A stretch of 64,000 nt of DNA from CAVVAE01 sp963746185 (GTDB taxonomy: Bacteria; Actinomycetota; Actinomycetes; Propionibacteriales; Nocardioidaceae). The translations under genes and the position numbers were made by a program. The DNA lies in assembly GCA_963746185.1 (NCBI GenBank), contig CAVVAE010000004.1, forward strand, positions 1-64,000. The letters run 5' to 3'. Below are positions 25,504 to 34,121 of this stretch, piece after piece; position 1 is the stretch's first letter, and every line of letters starts with the position of its first letter. Under the pieces are notes generated by a model that was not told where the DNA came from, searched no databases, and worked only from the letters and a program-made list of their open reading frames with translations.

Positions 25504-26022
25504 TCACAATCCGGCGAGCTCACGGCCCGCCTGATCGAGCGTTCTCTCGGCCACCTCCACCACGGCGGGATCAGCAGGATCCAGACCTTTGGAGAGCAGG
25601 TAGGACCAGGTGATGGGACCGTCTCCGACCGGGGACCGACGGCCGACGACGCTGAGGCCCGCCTTGCCACGGACCGGCGCGTAAAGCGTGACCACGACGC
25701 TCTTGGTCACCCGCTCCTGCAACAGCTCGAGCAGCTGACCTGGCTCGTCGATGTCGATCTCGGTGCGGGGTTCGGGCTCTCCCCAACCCGCCACCTCGAC
25801 CACGGCCAGCCGTTCGGTGTCGCGTTGCCAGTCGGCCCGCTCAACCTGCTCCCACCCGACCCGGCGAAAGTCGTCGTCGATCGGGAGATACAGGGCGCGA
25901 TCGGTGCCGACGTACCAACGGCTGCGTGTATCGACCGCCCACGCAAGCGGCCGCTCGCCTCGTTCGAGCACGAGCCGAACCATGACGTACTTAGGGAGTC
26001 GGAGATGGCGTGGTGCGGGCAT
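25504..26022 (-). CDS. conserved actinobacterial protein of unknown function
   Basis: The 172-residue soluble protein has a PH-like beta-rich front (RPLAWAVDTRSRWYVGTDRALYL, split here into RPLAWAVDT and WYVGTDRALYLP) and a second half with VTKSVVVTLYAPV. It resembles actinobacterial hypotheticals found beside a tRNA or sigma gene, but no function is known to me. The start is ATG 26022; another ATG lies four codons upstream. It follows the sigma factor gene on the same strand with a 36-nt gap and may be cotranscribed. Confidence 0.65.
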   Translation of the reverse strand: MPAPRHLRLPKYVMVRLVLERGERPLAWAVDTRSRWYVGTDRALYLPIDDDFRRVGWEQVERADWQRDTERLAVVEVAGWGEPEPRTEIDIDEPGQLLELLQERVTKSVVVTLYAPVRGKAGLSVVGRRSPVGDGPITWSYLLSKGLDPADPAVVEVAERTLDQAGRELAGL

Positions 26023-26058
26023 GCGAACCATCATCGCATCGGCGACCAGCCGGACTGG

Positions 26059-27051
26059 TTAGTGCAGGTACTCGCGGAAGTTCTCGAGGCCCTGAGTCAT
26101 CCGGATCCGGGTCAGCGCCTTCGACTCGATCTGGCGAGCGCGCTCACGGGTCACTCCGAGCACGCGGCCGACCTCTTCGAGGGTGTGCGTGCGTCCGCCT
26201 TCAAGGCCGAAGCGCAACCGCAACACTGTGCGCTCGCGCGCTGTCACGAGTTCCAGCAACCGCTCGACGTCGGAGTGCAGCATGAGCAACCCGACCTCAT
26301 CGGCCGGCATGGCAGAACTGTCGTCGACGATCAGGTCGGCGAGCTGGCCTGTGTCGCCTTCGCCTACAGGGATGTCGAGCGACATCGGCTCGTCGGCGAG
26401 CTTGAGGAGGTCGCGGGTGCGCTCAGGTGTCATCTGGAGCTGGCCTGACAGCTCGGGCATCGTCGGGTTACGGCCGAGCGTCTGGAACATCGACCGCTGC
26501 ACGCGCAACGTCCGCTGCATCGCCTCGACGACGTGGACCGGGATCCGGATGGTGCGGCCTTGGTCGGCGATGCCGCGCGAGATGGCTTGGCGGATCCACC
26601 AGGTCGCGTACGTCGAGAACTTGTAGCCGCGCCGATAGTCGAACTTCTCGACTGCTCGGATCAGACCGATGTTGCCTTCTTGGATCAGGTCGAGCAGCGA
26701 CGTACCCGGAGAGCCATAGCGTTTCGCGACCGCGACGACGAGACGAAGGTTCGACTTCACGAGGGTGGATTTGGCTTCCTGACCGCACTCGAGGAGGTAG
26801 GCCAGGTCGAACCGGTCTTCCCAGCTGAGCTCGATGTCGGGTATCGACATCCGCTCTTCGGCGAGCACCCCGACCTCGACGGCATGCGACAAGGTGACTT
26901 CGTCTTCTGCGGTCAGCAGAGGGATGCGTCCGATCTCACGCAGGTAGAGACGCACCGAATCCGGCGCTTCAGATTCGCGCGGTCTTGGAATCCGTGACGC
27001 AGTGGCTGCGTTTCCCCGAGTTGCCTCCGCGGCACGCTGCGGCGTGCCCAT
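26059..27051 (-). CDS. sigma-70 family RNA polymerase sigma factor (group 1/2)
   Basis: The 330-residue sigma factor has region 1.2 (DSVRLYLREIGRIPLLTAED), region 2 (SNLRLVVAVAKRYGS, LIQEGNIGLIRAVEKFDY, KFSTYATWWIRQAISRGIAD), region 3 and region 4 (TVLRLRFGLEG, then the helix-turn-helix LEEVGRVLGVTRERARQIES). It lacks the long acidic 1.1 of a primary sigma, so it is more likely a SigB/HrdB-like group 2 factor. Neighbouring dnaG recalls the rpsU-dnaG-rpoD operon of other bacteria. ATG 27051 is my choice; the frame is open for a further 35 residues upstream. Confidence 0.93.
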   Translation of the reverse strand: MGTPQRAAEATRGNAATASRIPRPRESEAPDSVRLYLREIGRIPLLTAEDEVTLSHAVEVGVLAEERMSIPDIELSWEDRFDLAYLLECGQEAKSTLVKSNLRLVVAVAKRYGSPGTSLLDLIQEGNIGLIRAVEKFDYRRGYKFSTYATWWIRQAISRGIADQGRTIRIPVHVVEAMQRTLRVQRSMFQTLGRNPTMPELSGQLQMTPERTRDLLKLADEPMSLDIPVGEGDTGQLADLIVDDSSAMPADEVGLLMLHSDVERLLELVTARERTVLRLRFGLEGGRTHTLEEVGRVLGVTRERARQIESKALTRIRMTQGLENFREYLH

Positions 27052-27177
27052 GGCGACCAGTGTTGTGGACCTCACGGACGTCTGCACCCGGTTTGTCGAA
27101 AGATCAGGGAATGTGACCGATGCGAGGTACGACACGGCACTTGTGACCGTTCGCAATGCTGCGGCGGAGAATGAGCG

Positions 27178-29061
27178 CTAGAAACCGGTTCCTATCGCCT
27201 GTTCGCGCAACGACCGACGGTGGCTCTCCAAAGCCACCAGTTCACCGAACAACCGGTTGTACTCTGCGGTCTGCGTTACGGGGTTCATCCGCTGCAACTT
27301 CGACTTCACCTGGCTGATCCGGCGCAGGGCTGTGAGCTCGCGGAGCCGGACGACGTACGCCGACACGACCCTCGCGTCGGGATCACCCGTCACGTGAAGC
27401 GGCTCCACCGCCAGCGCGCTGACCAGGCCAGTCGCGCCCTCGCTGGTCACCTTGCCCGTGAGCGGCTCCGGCCCTGCCTGCGCGACGCCTCCGAGGCTGG
27501 CGATCGCCTCGAAGATCTCGCGGTAGTAAGGGTGCGTGAAGTCTTCGGCGTCGAGTTCGTCCCACTCTGGGGCGGTCACGGCAGGGTGTTGCAGCGCCAG
27601 CTTGAGCACGTCGCGCTCGATCGAGAACCGCCGCTCCCCCGGATCAGGTACGTCGCTCCGGGCTGGTCGACCAGCCGGTTCAGTCTCGACGACGGGTGGC
27701 CGGTTCTGGCGGGACGGCGCATCGTCGCGACGGGCCGCCCGACGTACCTCCTCGAGAATCTGCGCCTCGTCGTAGCCGCCGAGCATCTTCGACAGCTCGC
27801 GCACGAGGGCGCTCACCTTGGACTTGTCGCGGACGCTCTTCACGAGCTTCGCCGCTTCGCGCATGGCGTCGATCCGGGCATCGGCGCGGTCGAGATCAAA
27901 TTGCGAGATCACGTTGCTCAGCACGAACCGGTAGAGCGGCACCCGGCGGGCGATCAGCTCACGGACGGCGGCATCACCGTCGGCAAGCCGCAGGTCACAC
28001 GGGTCGCGTCCATCGGGCTCGACCGCGACATAGGTCTGGCCGACGAACTGCTGGTCGCCCTGGAATGCGCGAAGCGCCGCCTTCTGTCCAGCGGCGTCGC
28101 CATCGAATGTGAAGATCACCTCGCCACGGAACTCGTCGTGGTCGAGCAGCAGCCGGCGCAGGATGCGGGTGTGGTCTTCTCCGAACGACGTGCCGCATGT
28201 CGCGACGGCGGTCGTCACGCCAGAGAGATGACACGCCATCACGTCGGTGTAGCCCTCGACCACGACGGCCTGGCTGCTTCGGGCGATCTCCTTGCGTGCG
28301 AGGTCGACGCCGTACAACAGCTGGCTCTTCTTGTAGATCGGGCTCTCAGGGGTGTTGAGGTACTTCGCTTCGACGCGGTCGTCATCGAAGAGCCGCCGTG
28401 CCCCGAAACCGACCACGTCTCCGGACAGCTCGCGGATCGGCCACATCAGGCGGCTGCGGAAGCGGTCGTAGGGACCACGCTCGTTGCGCGCAACCAGCCC
28501 GGCGGTGAACAGCTCGTCATCTTTGAAGCCGCGCCCTCTCAGGTGCTTGAGCAACGCCTCACCGCTGCGCGGCGAGAAGCCGATCCCAAACATCGCCGCG
28601 GCGGCCTGGTCGAACCCACGTTCGGAGAGGAACTGACGGCCGGTGAGAGCGTCGCTCGTTCCAAGCTGGTCGGCGTAGAACTCCGCAGCGATCTTGTGGG
28701 CCTCCACCAGGCGTGACCGCAGACCCGGGTCGCGGCGAGGTCCGGCCGTGCCCTCGTCGACGTAGTGCAGCTCGACACCGAACCGCCCGGCAAGGCGCTC
28801 GACGGCCTCGGTGAACCCGACACCTTCGACCTTCTGCACGAACGTGATGACATCGCCGCCCTCTTCGCACCCGAAGCAGTGGTAGAAGCCGCGCGATGGG
28901 GTGACATGGAAGGACGGGCTTTTCTCGTCATGGAACGGGCAGAGCCCCTTCAACGAGCCACCGCCGGCCCCGCGGAGAGTCACATGCGCGGAGACAACCT
29001 CGTCGATGCGGGCGCGTTCTCGCACCTGCGCAATGTCGTCGTCCCGGATGCGGCCTGCCAC
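27178..29061 (-). CDS. dnaG: DNA primase
   Basis: The 627-residue primase synthesises RNA primers for replication. The CHC2 zinc finger is near residues 40-65 (LCPFHDEKSPSFHV, then FYHCFGC). The catalytic core has RMMWPI-type residues as SRLMWPIREL, and the TOPRIM domain shows VVVEGYTDVMACH and FTFDGDAAGQKAA. The C-terminal helicase-interaction domain follows from about residue 440. Length is normal for actinobacteria. It starts 9 nt after the stop of dgt, and the two are likely cotranscribed. Confidence 0.97.
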   Translation of the reverse strand: MAGRIRDDDIAQVRERARIDEVVSAHVTLRGAGGGSLKGLCPFHDEKSPSFHVTPSRGFYHCFGCEEGGDVITFVQKVEGVGFTEAVERLAGRFGVELHYVDEGTAGPRRDPGLRSRLVEAHKIAAEFYADQLGTSDALTGRQFLSERGFDQAAAAMFGIGFSPRSGEALLKHLRGRGFKDDELFTAGLVARNERGPYDRFRSRLMWPIRELSGDVVGFGARRLFDDDRVEAKYLNTPESPIYKKSQLLYGVDLARKEIARSSQAVVVEGYTDVMACHLSGVTTAVATCGTSFGEDHTRILRRLLLDHDEFRGEVIFTFDGDAAGQKAALRAFQGDQQFVGQTYVAVEPDGRDPCDLRLADGDAAVRELIARRVPLYRFVLSNVISQFDLDRADARIDAMREAAKLVKSVRDKSKVSALVRELSKMLGGYDEAQILEEVRRAARRDDAPSRQNRPPVVETEPAGRPARSDVPDPGERRFSIERDVLKLALQHPAVTAPEWDELDAEDFTHPYYREIFEAIASLGGVAQAGPEPLTGKVTSEGATGLVSALAVEPLHVTGDPDARVVSAYVVRLRELTALRRISQVKSKLQRMNPVTQTAEYNRLFGELVALESHRRSLREQAIGTGF

Positions 29062-29070
29062 GCGGCGAGT

Positions 29071-30351
29071 CTACGGGCTGCCGACCAGGCGCCGATGCCT
29101 GTCCACAGCGGAAGGGTCGGTCAGCGAGGCCACCTGGTCGATGATGACGCGCCGGCGTCCCGCATCGTCCTGCGCAGCCTCGAAGTCGGCCCGAAAATCG
29201 GCGTCCAGGAGGTCCGGACCGGCCTTGTCAAGAGCCTGCACCAGTTCGGTCATCAGCTCCCGCTGGTGCACCAGCACAGCCACCCTGTCGTCGGCCCTCA
29301 TCACCAGGTGGGCGGCGATGCCTTTGAGGACGGCGATCTCCGTCGCCACCTCAGCGGGAACCGGGATCCGGGCGGCGTACCGCACGAGCGGCCGCGGCAG
29401 CCTGTCGGCCACCACAGCGTCCTGGACCCCGCTGCAGAAACGGTTGATGAGCCGGCTCGTGAGGTTCTTCAGGCCAGCCAGGTGTCGCCGCGTTCCGTCG
29501 TACGCCGTCTGCGGCCATGAGTCGAGCTGCGCCAACCGGGAGAACGCGGCTTCGAGCTCGTCGACCGTCGTCCCCGGCGCATACCAGTCGCGAACGGTCT
29601 CCCACACGTCGGCGCGGCGGCCCCGATCGGCCAGGTCCGTCAGCTCGACCCGGCTGGCGACGATGCCGTCCTCGACGTCGTGCACGCTGTACGCGATGTC
29701 GTCGGCGAGGTCCATGATCTGCGCCTCGACACAGGTGGTCTGAGGAGGAGCGCCTTCGCGCATCCAGCTGAACATCGGCCGATCGTCCTCGTAGACGCCG
29801 AACTTGCTCACCGCCCTCGGCAACCCGTCTGCATGCCGTCCCGCCGGCATGGGGGCATCGCCGACGCCCCAGGGGTACTTGGTCGCCGCATCGAGAGCGC
29901 CTCGCGTCAGGTTGAGCCCGATGCTGTAACCGTCCGGATGGAACGTCTTGGACTCGAGCCGGGTCAGCAGGCGGAATGTCTGGGCGTTGCCCTCGAAACC
30001 GCCAATGTCGGCGGCCAGCTCGTTGAGAGCCCGCTCACCGTTGTGGCCGAACGGCGGGTGCCCGAGGTCGTGCGCGAGGCACGCCGCCTCGACCAGGTCT
30101 GGGTCACACCCGACGGCAACGGCAACGTCACGTCCGACCTGGGCCACCTCGAGCGTGTGGGTCAGGCGGTTGCGGATGAAGTCGTCCGTCGAAGGCCCGA
30201 CGACCTGAGTCTTGGCAGCCAGTCGCCGCAGCCCCGCCGAGTGCACGATCCGCGCGCGGTCGCGTTCGAACGGTGAACGCACCGAGTCGCTCGGTTCGCC
30301 GAGGAAGCGGGAGACGTCATGTTCGACGTACGGGGCATTCGCGGTGTCCAT
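29071..30351 (-). CDS. dgt: deoxyguanosinetriphosphate triphosphohydrolase-like protein
   Basis: The 426-residue HD-domain enzyme is of the dNTPase family that removes triphosphate from deoxynucleoside triphosphates. The HD motif is spread over RLTHTLEVAQVGR, CLAHDLGHPPFGHNGE and IMDLADDIAYSVHDVEDG. Length is standard. ATG 30351 starts MDTANAPYVEHDVSRF; the longer upstream frame has no homology. It sits between dusB and dnaG as in mycobacteria. Confidence 0.94.
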   Translation of the reverse strand: MDTANAPYVEHDVSRFLGEPSDSVRSPFERDRARIVHSAGLRRLAAKTQVVGPSTDDFIRNRLTHTLEVAQVGRDVAVAVGCDPDLVEAACLAHDLGHPPFGHNGERALNELAADIGGFEGNAQTFRLLTRLESKTFHPDGYSIGLNLTRGALDAATKYPWGVGDAPMPAGRHADGLPRAVSKFGVYEDDRPMFSWMREGAPPQTTCVEAQIMDLADDIAYSVHDVEDGIVASRVELTDLADRGRRADVWETVRDWYAPGTTVDELEAAFSRLAQLDSWPQTAYDGTRRHLAGLKNLTSRLINRFCSGVQDAVVADRLPRPLVRYAARIPVPAEVATEIAVLKGIAAHLVMRADDRVAVLVHQRELMTELVQALDKAGPDLLDADFRADFEAAQDDAGRRRVIIDQVASLTDPSAVDRHRRLVGSP

Positions 30352-30383
30352 CGTGCACGACCCTACTTGGCCCTTCTGACGGC

Positions 30384-31508
30384 TCAGCCGCCAGAGATGC
30401 CGAGCTCGGCGGACGCATCGACGCTCAGGTCGTCGCGGCCGTCGAGCCAACCCTCGGGGAGCGCCACCCGACGTGGGCTGCCCTGTCGTCCGCGTGGGTT
30501 GCCAAGCTCAGCGACGGGGAACGGCTCGGTCGGGTCAAGCCTGGTGAGCAGGGTGTCCAACGTGGCCAACGTGTCGACGAGCCCGAGGGATTGTCGCAAC
30601 TCTCCCCCGGCCGCAAAGCCCTTGAGATACCAGGCGATGTGCTTGCGGAACTCCTTGCAGCCACGCTCCTCGCCCATGAACTGCACGAGCAACTCGGCAT
30701 GCCGGCGCATCATCGCCGCCACCTCGCCGAGGTTCGGGAGTGCCGGAGCACCGCCTGAACCGAAGGCCGCGGCGAGATCGCGGAAGAGCCACGGCCGGCC
30801 GAGACAGCCGCGCCCCACCACCACACCGGCGCAACCCGTCTCGTCTACCATCCTCAGAGCGTCGGACGCTTCCCAGATGTCTCCGTTGCCGAGCACAGGG
30901 ATGGCCACGTGATCGACTAGCTCCGCGATCGCCCCCCAGTCAGCCTCCCCCGAGTAGTGCTGATCGGCGGTGCGTCCGTGCAGCGAGATCGCCGCGCATC
31001 CGGACTCCTGCGCGATCCGGCCGGCGTCGAGGAACGTGAGGTGATCCTCGTCGATGCCCTTGCGGGTCTTCATGGTCACGGGCACGTTGTACGGCGCTGC
31101 CGCCTTGACCGTTGCCTCGAGGATCATGCCGAGCAGTCGGCGCTTCCACGGGAGTGCGGCGCCGCCGCCCTTGCGCGTCACCTTCGGCACGGGACAGCCG
31201 AAGTTCAGGTCGATATGCCGGACGCCGTACTCACTGCACAAGATCTCGGCGGCTCGAGCCATGTAGCCGGGGTCGACGCCGTACAGCTGGACTGATCGCA
31301 CCGACTCGCCCGGGTCGAACACCAACATGGACTTCGTCACCTCGTCGCGCTCGACGAGGCCACGACTGGTGATCATCTCGCAGACGTACAGCCCGGCACC
31401 CTGCTCACGGCACAGCGATCGGTAGGCGGCGTTGGTGACTCCGGCCATCGGAGCGAGGACGACGGGCGGGTCGACCTCGACCGGGCCAAGCTTTAGCGCT
31501 GCGCCCAT
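30384..31508 (-). CDS. dusB: tRNA-dihydrouridine synthase
   Basis: The 374-residue FMN enzyme reduces uridine to dihydrouridine in the tRNA D-loop. Markers are VVLAPMAGVTNAAYR, VRSVQLYGVDP, the catalytic Cys in HIDLNFGCPVPKVTRKGGG, ISLHGRTADQHYSG and VLGNGDIWEASD. It is an NIFR3/DusB-type protein with a longer C-terminus. Start ATG 31508 overlaps the lipoprotein gene end by 16 nt, so translation of the two is probably coupled. Confidence 0.95.
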   Translation of the reverse strand: MGAALKLGPVEVDPPVVLAPMAGVTNAAYRSLCREQGAGLYVCEMITSRGLVERDEVTKSMLVFDPGESVRSVQLYGVDPGYMARAAEILCSEYGVRHIDLNFGCPVPKVTRKGGGAALPWKRRLLGMILEATVKAAAPYNVPVTMKTRKGIDEDHLTFLDAGRIAQESGCAAISLHGRTADQHYSGEADWGAIAELVDHVAIPVLGNGDIWEASDALRMVDETGCAGVVVGRGCLGRPWLFRDLAAAFGSGGAPALPNLGEVAAMMRRHAELLVQFMGEERGCKEFRKHIAWYLKGFAAGGELRQSLGLVDTLATLDTLLTRLDPTEPFPVAELGNPRGRQGSPRRVALPEGWLDGRDDLSVDASAELGISGG

Positions 31509-32074
31509 GTGATCGGCTCGGCATTTCCGGCGGGACGCCATTGGACCTCAGAGATCGTGCCCTTCTTGGGGGCCAGCATCACCAGGCAGACGTTCACCTT
31601 CTTGTCCTTCGTGAACTTCGCCGGTAACGGCCGGTAGTCGCACTTCGGGTACGTCGATCCGAACACCACGGGCGGAACCACAAGCTCATCGGAGACCTTG
31701 CCATAGAGCGTCAGTGGCTGACCGGACAGATCGCCGCCACCAACGTTCTTCACCGACGTCGACACGTAGAAGACGTTGGACTTCCTGGCGGACTCGTTGA
31801 GGTCGAACTGCTTGAGGTCCTTGATCTCACCCTTCTTCACCTTCGACACCACGAGCTTGATCATGGCTTGGTGCTTGGCGTTGGGCTCATAGTGCACGAC
31901 GGCCGCATCACCGAGTGCGAGCTCTGTGCCCGGCCGCGTGGTGCCGTCGTCGAGTGTCGTCGCGGTAGTCGTCGGGGTGGCGTCATCGCTCTTGGAGTCT
32001 CCGCTGCAGCTGGCGAGCGCCCCGACAAGCAGGGCGCCGGCAGCTCCGGCAGTGGCGATCTTCAGTGCGAGCAT
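31493..32074 (-). CDS. lipoprotein of unknown function
   Basis: The 193-residue product has a signal peptide and lipobox LVGALASC, so Cys23 should be lipidated. A Thr/Asp-rich linker follows (about 25-50), then a beta-sandwich-like domain with conserved segments FYVSTSVKNVGGGDLSG and VNVCLVMLAPKKG, resembling DUF4352-type domains. Two cysteines in the domain may pair. It overlaps the dusB start by 16 nt. Confidence 0.78.
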   Translation of the reverse strand: MLALKIATAGAAGALLVGALASCSGDSKSDDATPTTTATTLDDGTTRPGTELALGDAAVVHYEPNAKHQAMIKLVVSKVKKGEIKDLKQFDLNESARKSNVFYVSTSVKNVGGGDLSGQPLTLYGKVSDELVVPPVVFGSTYPKCDYRPLPAKFTKDKKVNVCLVMLAPKKGTISEVQWRPAGNAEPITWAQR

Positions 32075-32104
32075 CGATGAACTCCTCTTGTCTCAACATC
32101 TTCG

Positions 32105-32158
32105 CCGACTTGTCAGCAGGAGAGAGGGCTATCACCCCACGTACTTCTGACAACTCGG
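32105..32158. terminator. 54-bp palindromic element, copy A (subtype I)
   Basis: CCGACTTGTCAG (32105-32116) and CTGACAACTCGG (32147-32158) are inverted at 11 of 12 positions. The inner part has GAGGGCTATCACCCC and TACTTCTGAC. It lies 5 nt after the glyS stop, between glyS and the lipoprotein gene. The same 54-bp design recurs at 50805, 55814, 63054 and 63859. Confidence 0.8.
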
Positions 32159-32163
32159 TGAGG

Positions 32164-33552
32164 TCAGCAACCAATCAGCCGCTCGGCGAAATAACCCGCC
32201 ACCTGGTCGATGGCCACCCTCTCCTGCTTCATCGTGTCGCGTTCGCGCACGGTGACGGCGTTGTCGTCGAGGGTGTCGAAGTCGACAGTGACGCAGTACG
32301 GCGTACCGATCTCGTCCTGCCGGCGGTAACGTCGCCCGATCGCTCCAGCGTCGTCGAAGTCGACGTTCCAGCTGCCTCGCAGCTCGGCCGCCAGGTCGCG
32401 TGCCTTCGGCGACAGGTCGGCGTTGCGCGACAGCGGCAGTACGGCGGCCTTGACCGGCGCGAGCCGCGGGTCGAGCCGCAACACCGTGCGCTTGTCGATG
32501 CCGCCCTTGGCGTTAGGCGCCTCATCCTCGGCGTACGCATCGAGCAGGAACGCCATCAGCGACCGCGTCAGGCCGGCTGCAGGCTCGATGACGTACGGCG
32601 TCCAGCGCTCGTTGGTCGCCTGGTCGAAGTAGGACAGGTCCTGGCCGGACGCCGCGCTGTGCGCCTTGAGGTCGAAGTCGCTCCGGTTGGCGATGCCCTC
32701 GAGCTCGTCGAACTCTCGGCCCGGGAGGTTGAAGCGGTACTCGATGTCGACGGTGCGGGAGGAGTAGTGCGAGCGCTTCTCTTCCGGGTGCTCAAGGTGA
32801 CGCAGGTTGTCGCGGTCGATGCCCAGGCCGACGTACCAGTCAGTGCGCAGGTCGATCCAGGTCTGGTGCCACTCAGCGGCCGTGCTCGGCTCGACGAAGA
32901 ACTCCATCTCCATCTGCTCGAACTCACGCGTGCGGAAGATGAAGTTCCCGGGCGTGATCTCGTTGCGGAATGCCTTGCCAGTCTGGGCGATGCCGAACGG
33001 CGGCTTCTTGCGCGAGGAGTTCATCACGTTGAGGAAGTTGAGGAAGATGCCCTGCGCGGTCTCGGGCCGCAGGTAGTGCAGACCGGACTCGTCCTCGATC
33101 ACCCCGAGGTAGGTCTTCAGCATGCCGTTGAAGGGACGCGGCTCCGTCCAGGCGCCACGCGTGCCACAGTTCGGGCAGGCGATGTCGGACAGCGGGACGT
33201 CATCGGGGTTGTCGATGCCCTTCTTCGACGCCAACGACTCCTGCAGGTGGTCGGCGCGGAACCGCTTGTGGCAGCTTTGGCACTCGGTGAGCGGGTCGGT
33301 GAACGTCGCGAGGTGACCGGACGCCTCCCACGTCTTGGTCGGCAGGATCACCGACGAGTCGAGGCCGACGACATCGTCGCGTGAGGTGACCATGTAACGC
33401 CACCACTGGCGCTTGATGTTTTCCTTGAGCTCGACGCCGAGAGGACCGTAGTCCCAGGCGGAGCGGGTGCCTCCGTAGATCTCGCCGCAGGGGAACACGA
33501 ATCCCCGACGCTTGCAGAGGCTGACGACACTGTCGATGGCAGAGGTGGCCAC
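32164..33552 (-). CDS. glyS: glycyl-tRNA synthetase (dimeric type)
   Basis: The 462-residue class II synthetase of the alpha2 type charges tRNA-Gly. Seen: the N-terminal FVFPCGEIYGGTRSAWDYGP, a zinc-type SCHKRFRAD...CPNCGTRG pair, motif 2 region FGIAQTGKAFRNEITPGNF, MEMEFFVEP and motif 3 AGLTRSLMAFLLDAY. The start is GTG 33552. Mycobacterial glyS occupies the same place in the gene order. Confidence 0.96.
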   Translation of the reverse strand: MATSAIDSVVSLCKRRGFVFPCGEIYGGTRSAWDYGPLGVELKENIKRQWWRYMVTSRDDVVGLDSSVILPTKTWEASGHLATFTDPLTECQSCHKRFRADHLQESLASKKGIDNPDDVPLSDIACPNCGTRGAWTEPRPFNGMLKTYLGVIEDESGLHYLRPETAQGIFLNFLNVMNSSRKKPPFGIAQTGKAFRNEITPGNFIFRTREFEQMEMEFFVEPSTAAEWHQTWIDLRTDWYVGLGIDRDNLRHLEHPEEKRSHYSSRTVDIEYRFNLPGREFDELEGIANRSDFDLKAHSAASGQDLSYFDQATNERWTPYVIEPAAGLTRSLMAFLLDAYAEDEAPNAKGGIDKRTVLRLDPRLAPVKAAVLPLSRNADLSPKARDLAAELRGSWNVDFDDAGAIGRRYRRQDEIGTPYCVTVDFDTLDDNAVTVRERDTMKQERVAIDQVAGYFAERLIGC

Positions 33553-33732
33553 GAGAAATTCTCCATCCGGCTGGCGGTCGGTGGTCCACTCCCCGATGTG
33601 AGGAGCAAGTCTCCACCTTATCGTCGGGGTCGAAACGACTCTTCCGGGGCCTAATCCGGTTGCCTCCGACCCGCTACGTCTGGCACCTTGAGCGCGATGA
33701 GGCCCGGAATGTACGAAGTTTCGGCGAGGCGG

Positions 33733-34074
33733 TCAGGTCCCGCGGGGGCGCACTTCGTTGGGCACGGTCGCACCCGCTCCGATGATCACCTCGTACGCCG
33801 ACGGCTCGTCGATCGCACGCGACAGGAGTGGCACCACCGCCACCTTGATGTCGTACGCCGACAGCGCCCGGCGGTAGGAGCCGACGTTCTCCCAGCGGGT
33901 CTGCAGCAGCCAAAGAGTCGGGTCGTCGGCGGCCCGACCCACCGAGCCGTCCACGAACCCGGACTGCCGCCCGAGCTGGTCGAGGCAGGTTCCGAGTTCA
34001 GCCTGGGCACGGTCGACCAGCTCGTCGTCGTACCTGAATCGCGAGATCACCAACACGTCGACATTGTCGCCCAC
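33733..34074 (-). CDS. antibiotic biosynthesis monooxygenase-like (ABM) domain protein
   Basis: The 113-residue protein has a ferredoxin-like dimeric alpha-beta barrel pattern: VLVISRFRYDDEL at the start, GFVDGSVGRAADDPTLWLLQ in the middle, then WENVGSYRRALSAYDIK and VVPLL. ABM-domain proteins act as small cofactor-free monooxygenases or as stress-response proteins; no activity can be assigned. The start is uncertain (GTG 34074 or GTG 34056). It is divergent from the PAP2 gene. Confidence 0.7.
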   Translation of the reverse strand: MGDNVDVLVISRFRYDDELVDRAQAELGTCLDQLGRQSGFVDGSVGRAADDPTLWLLQTRWENVGSYRRALSAYDIKVAVVPLLSRAIDEPSAYEVIIGAGATVPNEVRPRGT

Positions 34075-34121
34075 CGACGAGTCGTTGACCCCGCCGGATA
34101 AGGTAACCGCGGGAGGGAACG

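Noticed and set aside
27220..28716. 498-codon plus-strand frame antisense to dnaG
   Set aside because: It mirrors dnaG codons; no motif or ribosome site, and dnaG is unambiguous.
32065..33384. 439-codon plus-strand frame antisense to glyS
   Set aside because: Shadow of a GC-rich gene; composition is Val/Arg/Leu-rich without any fold signature.
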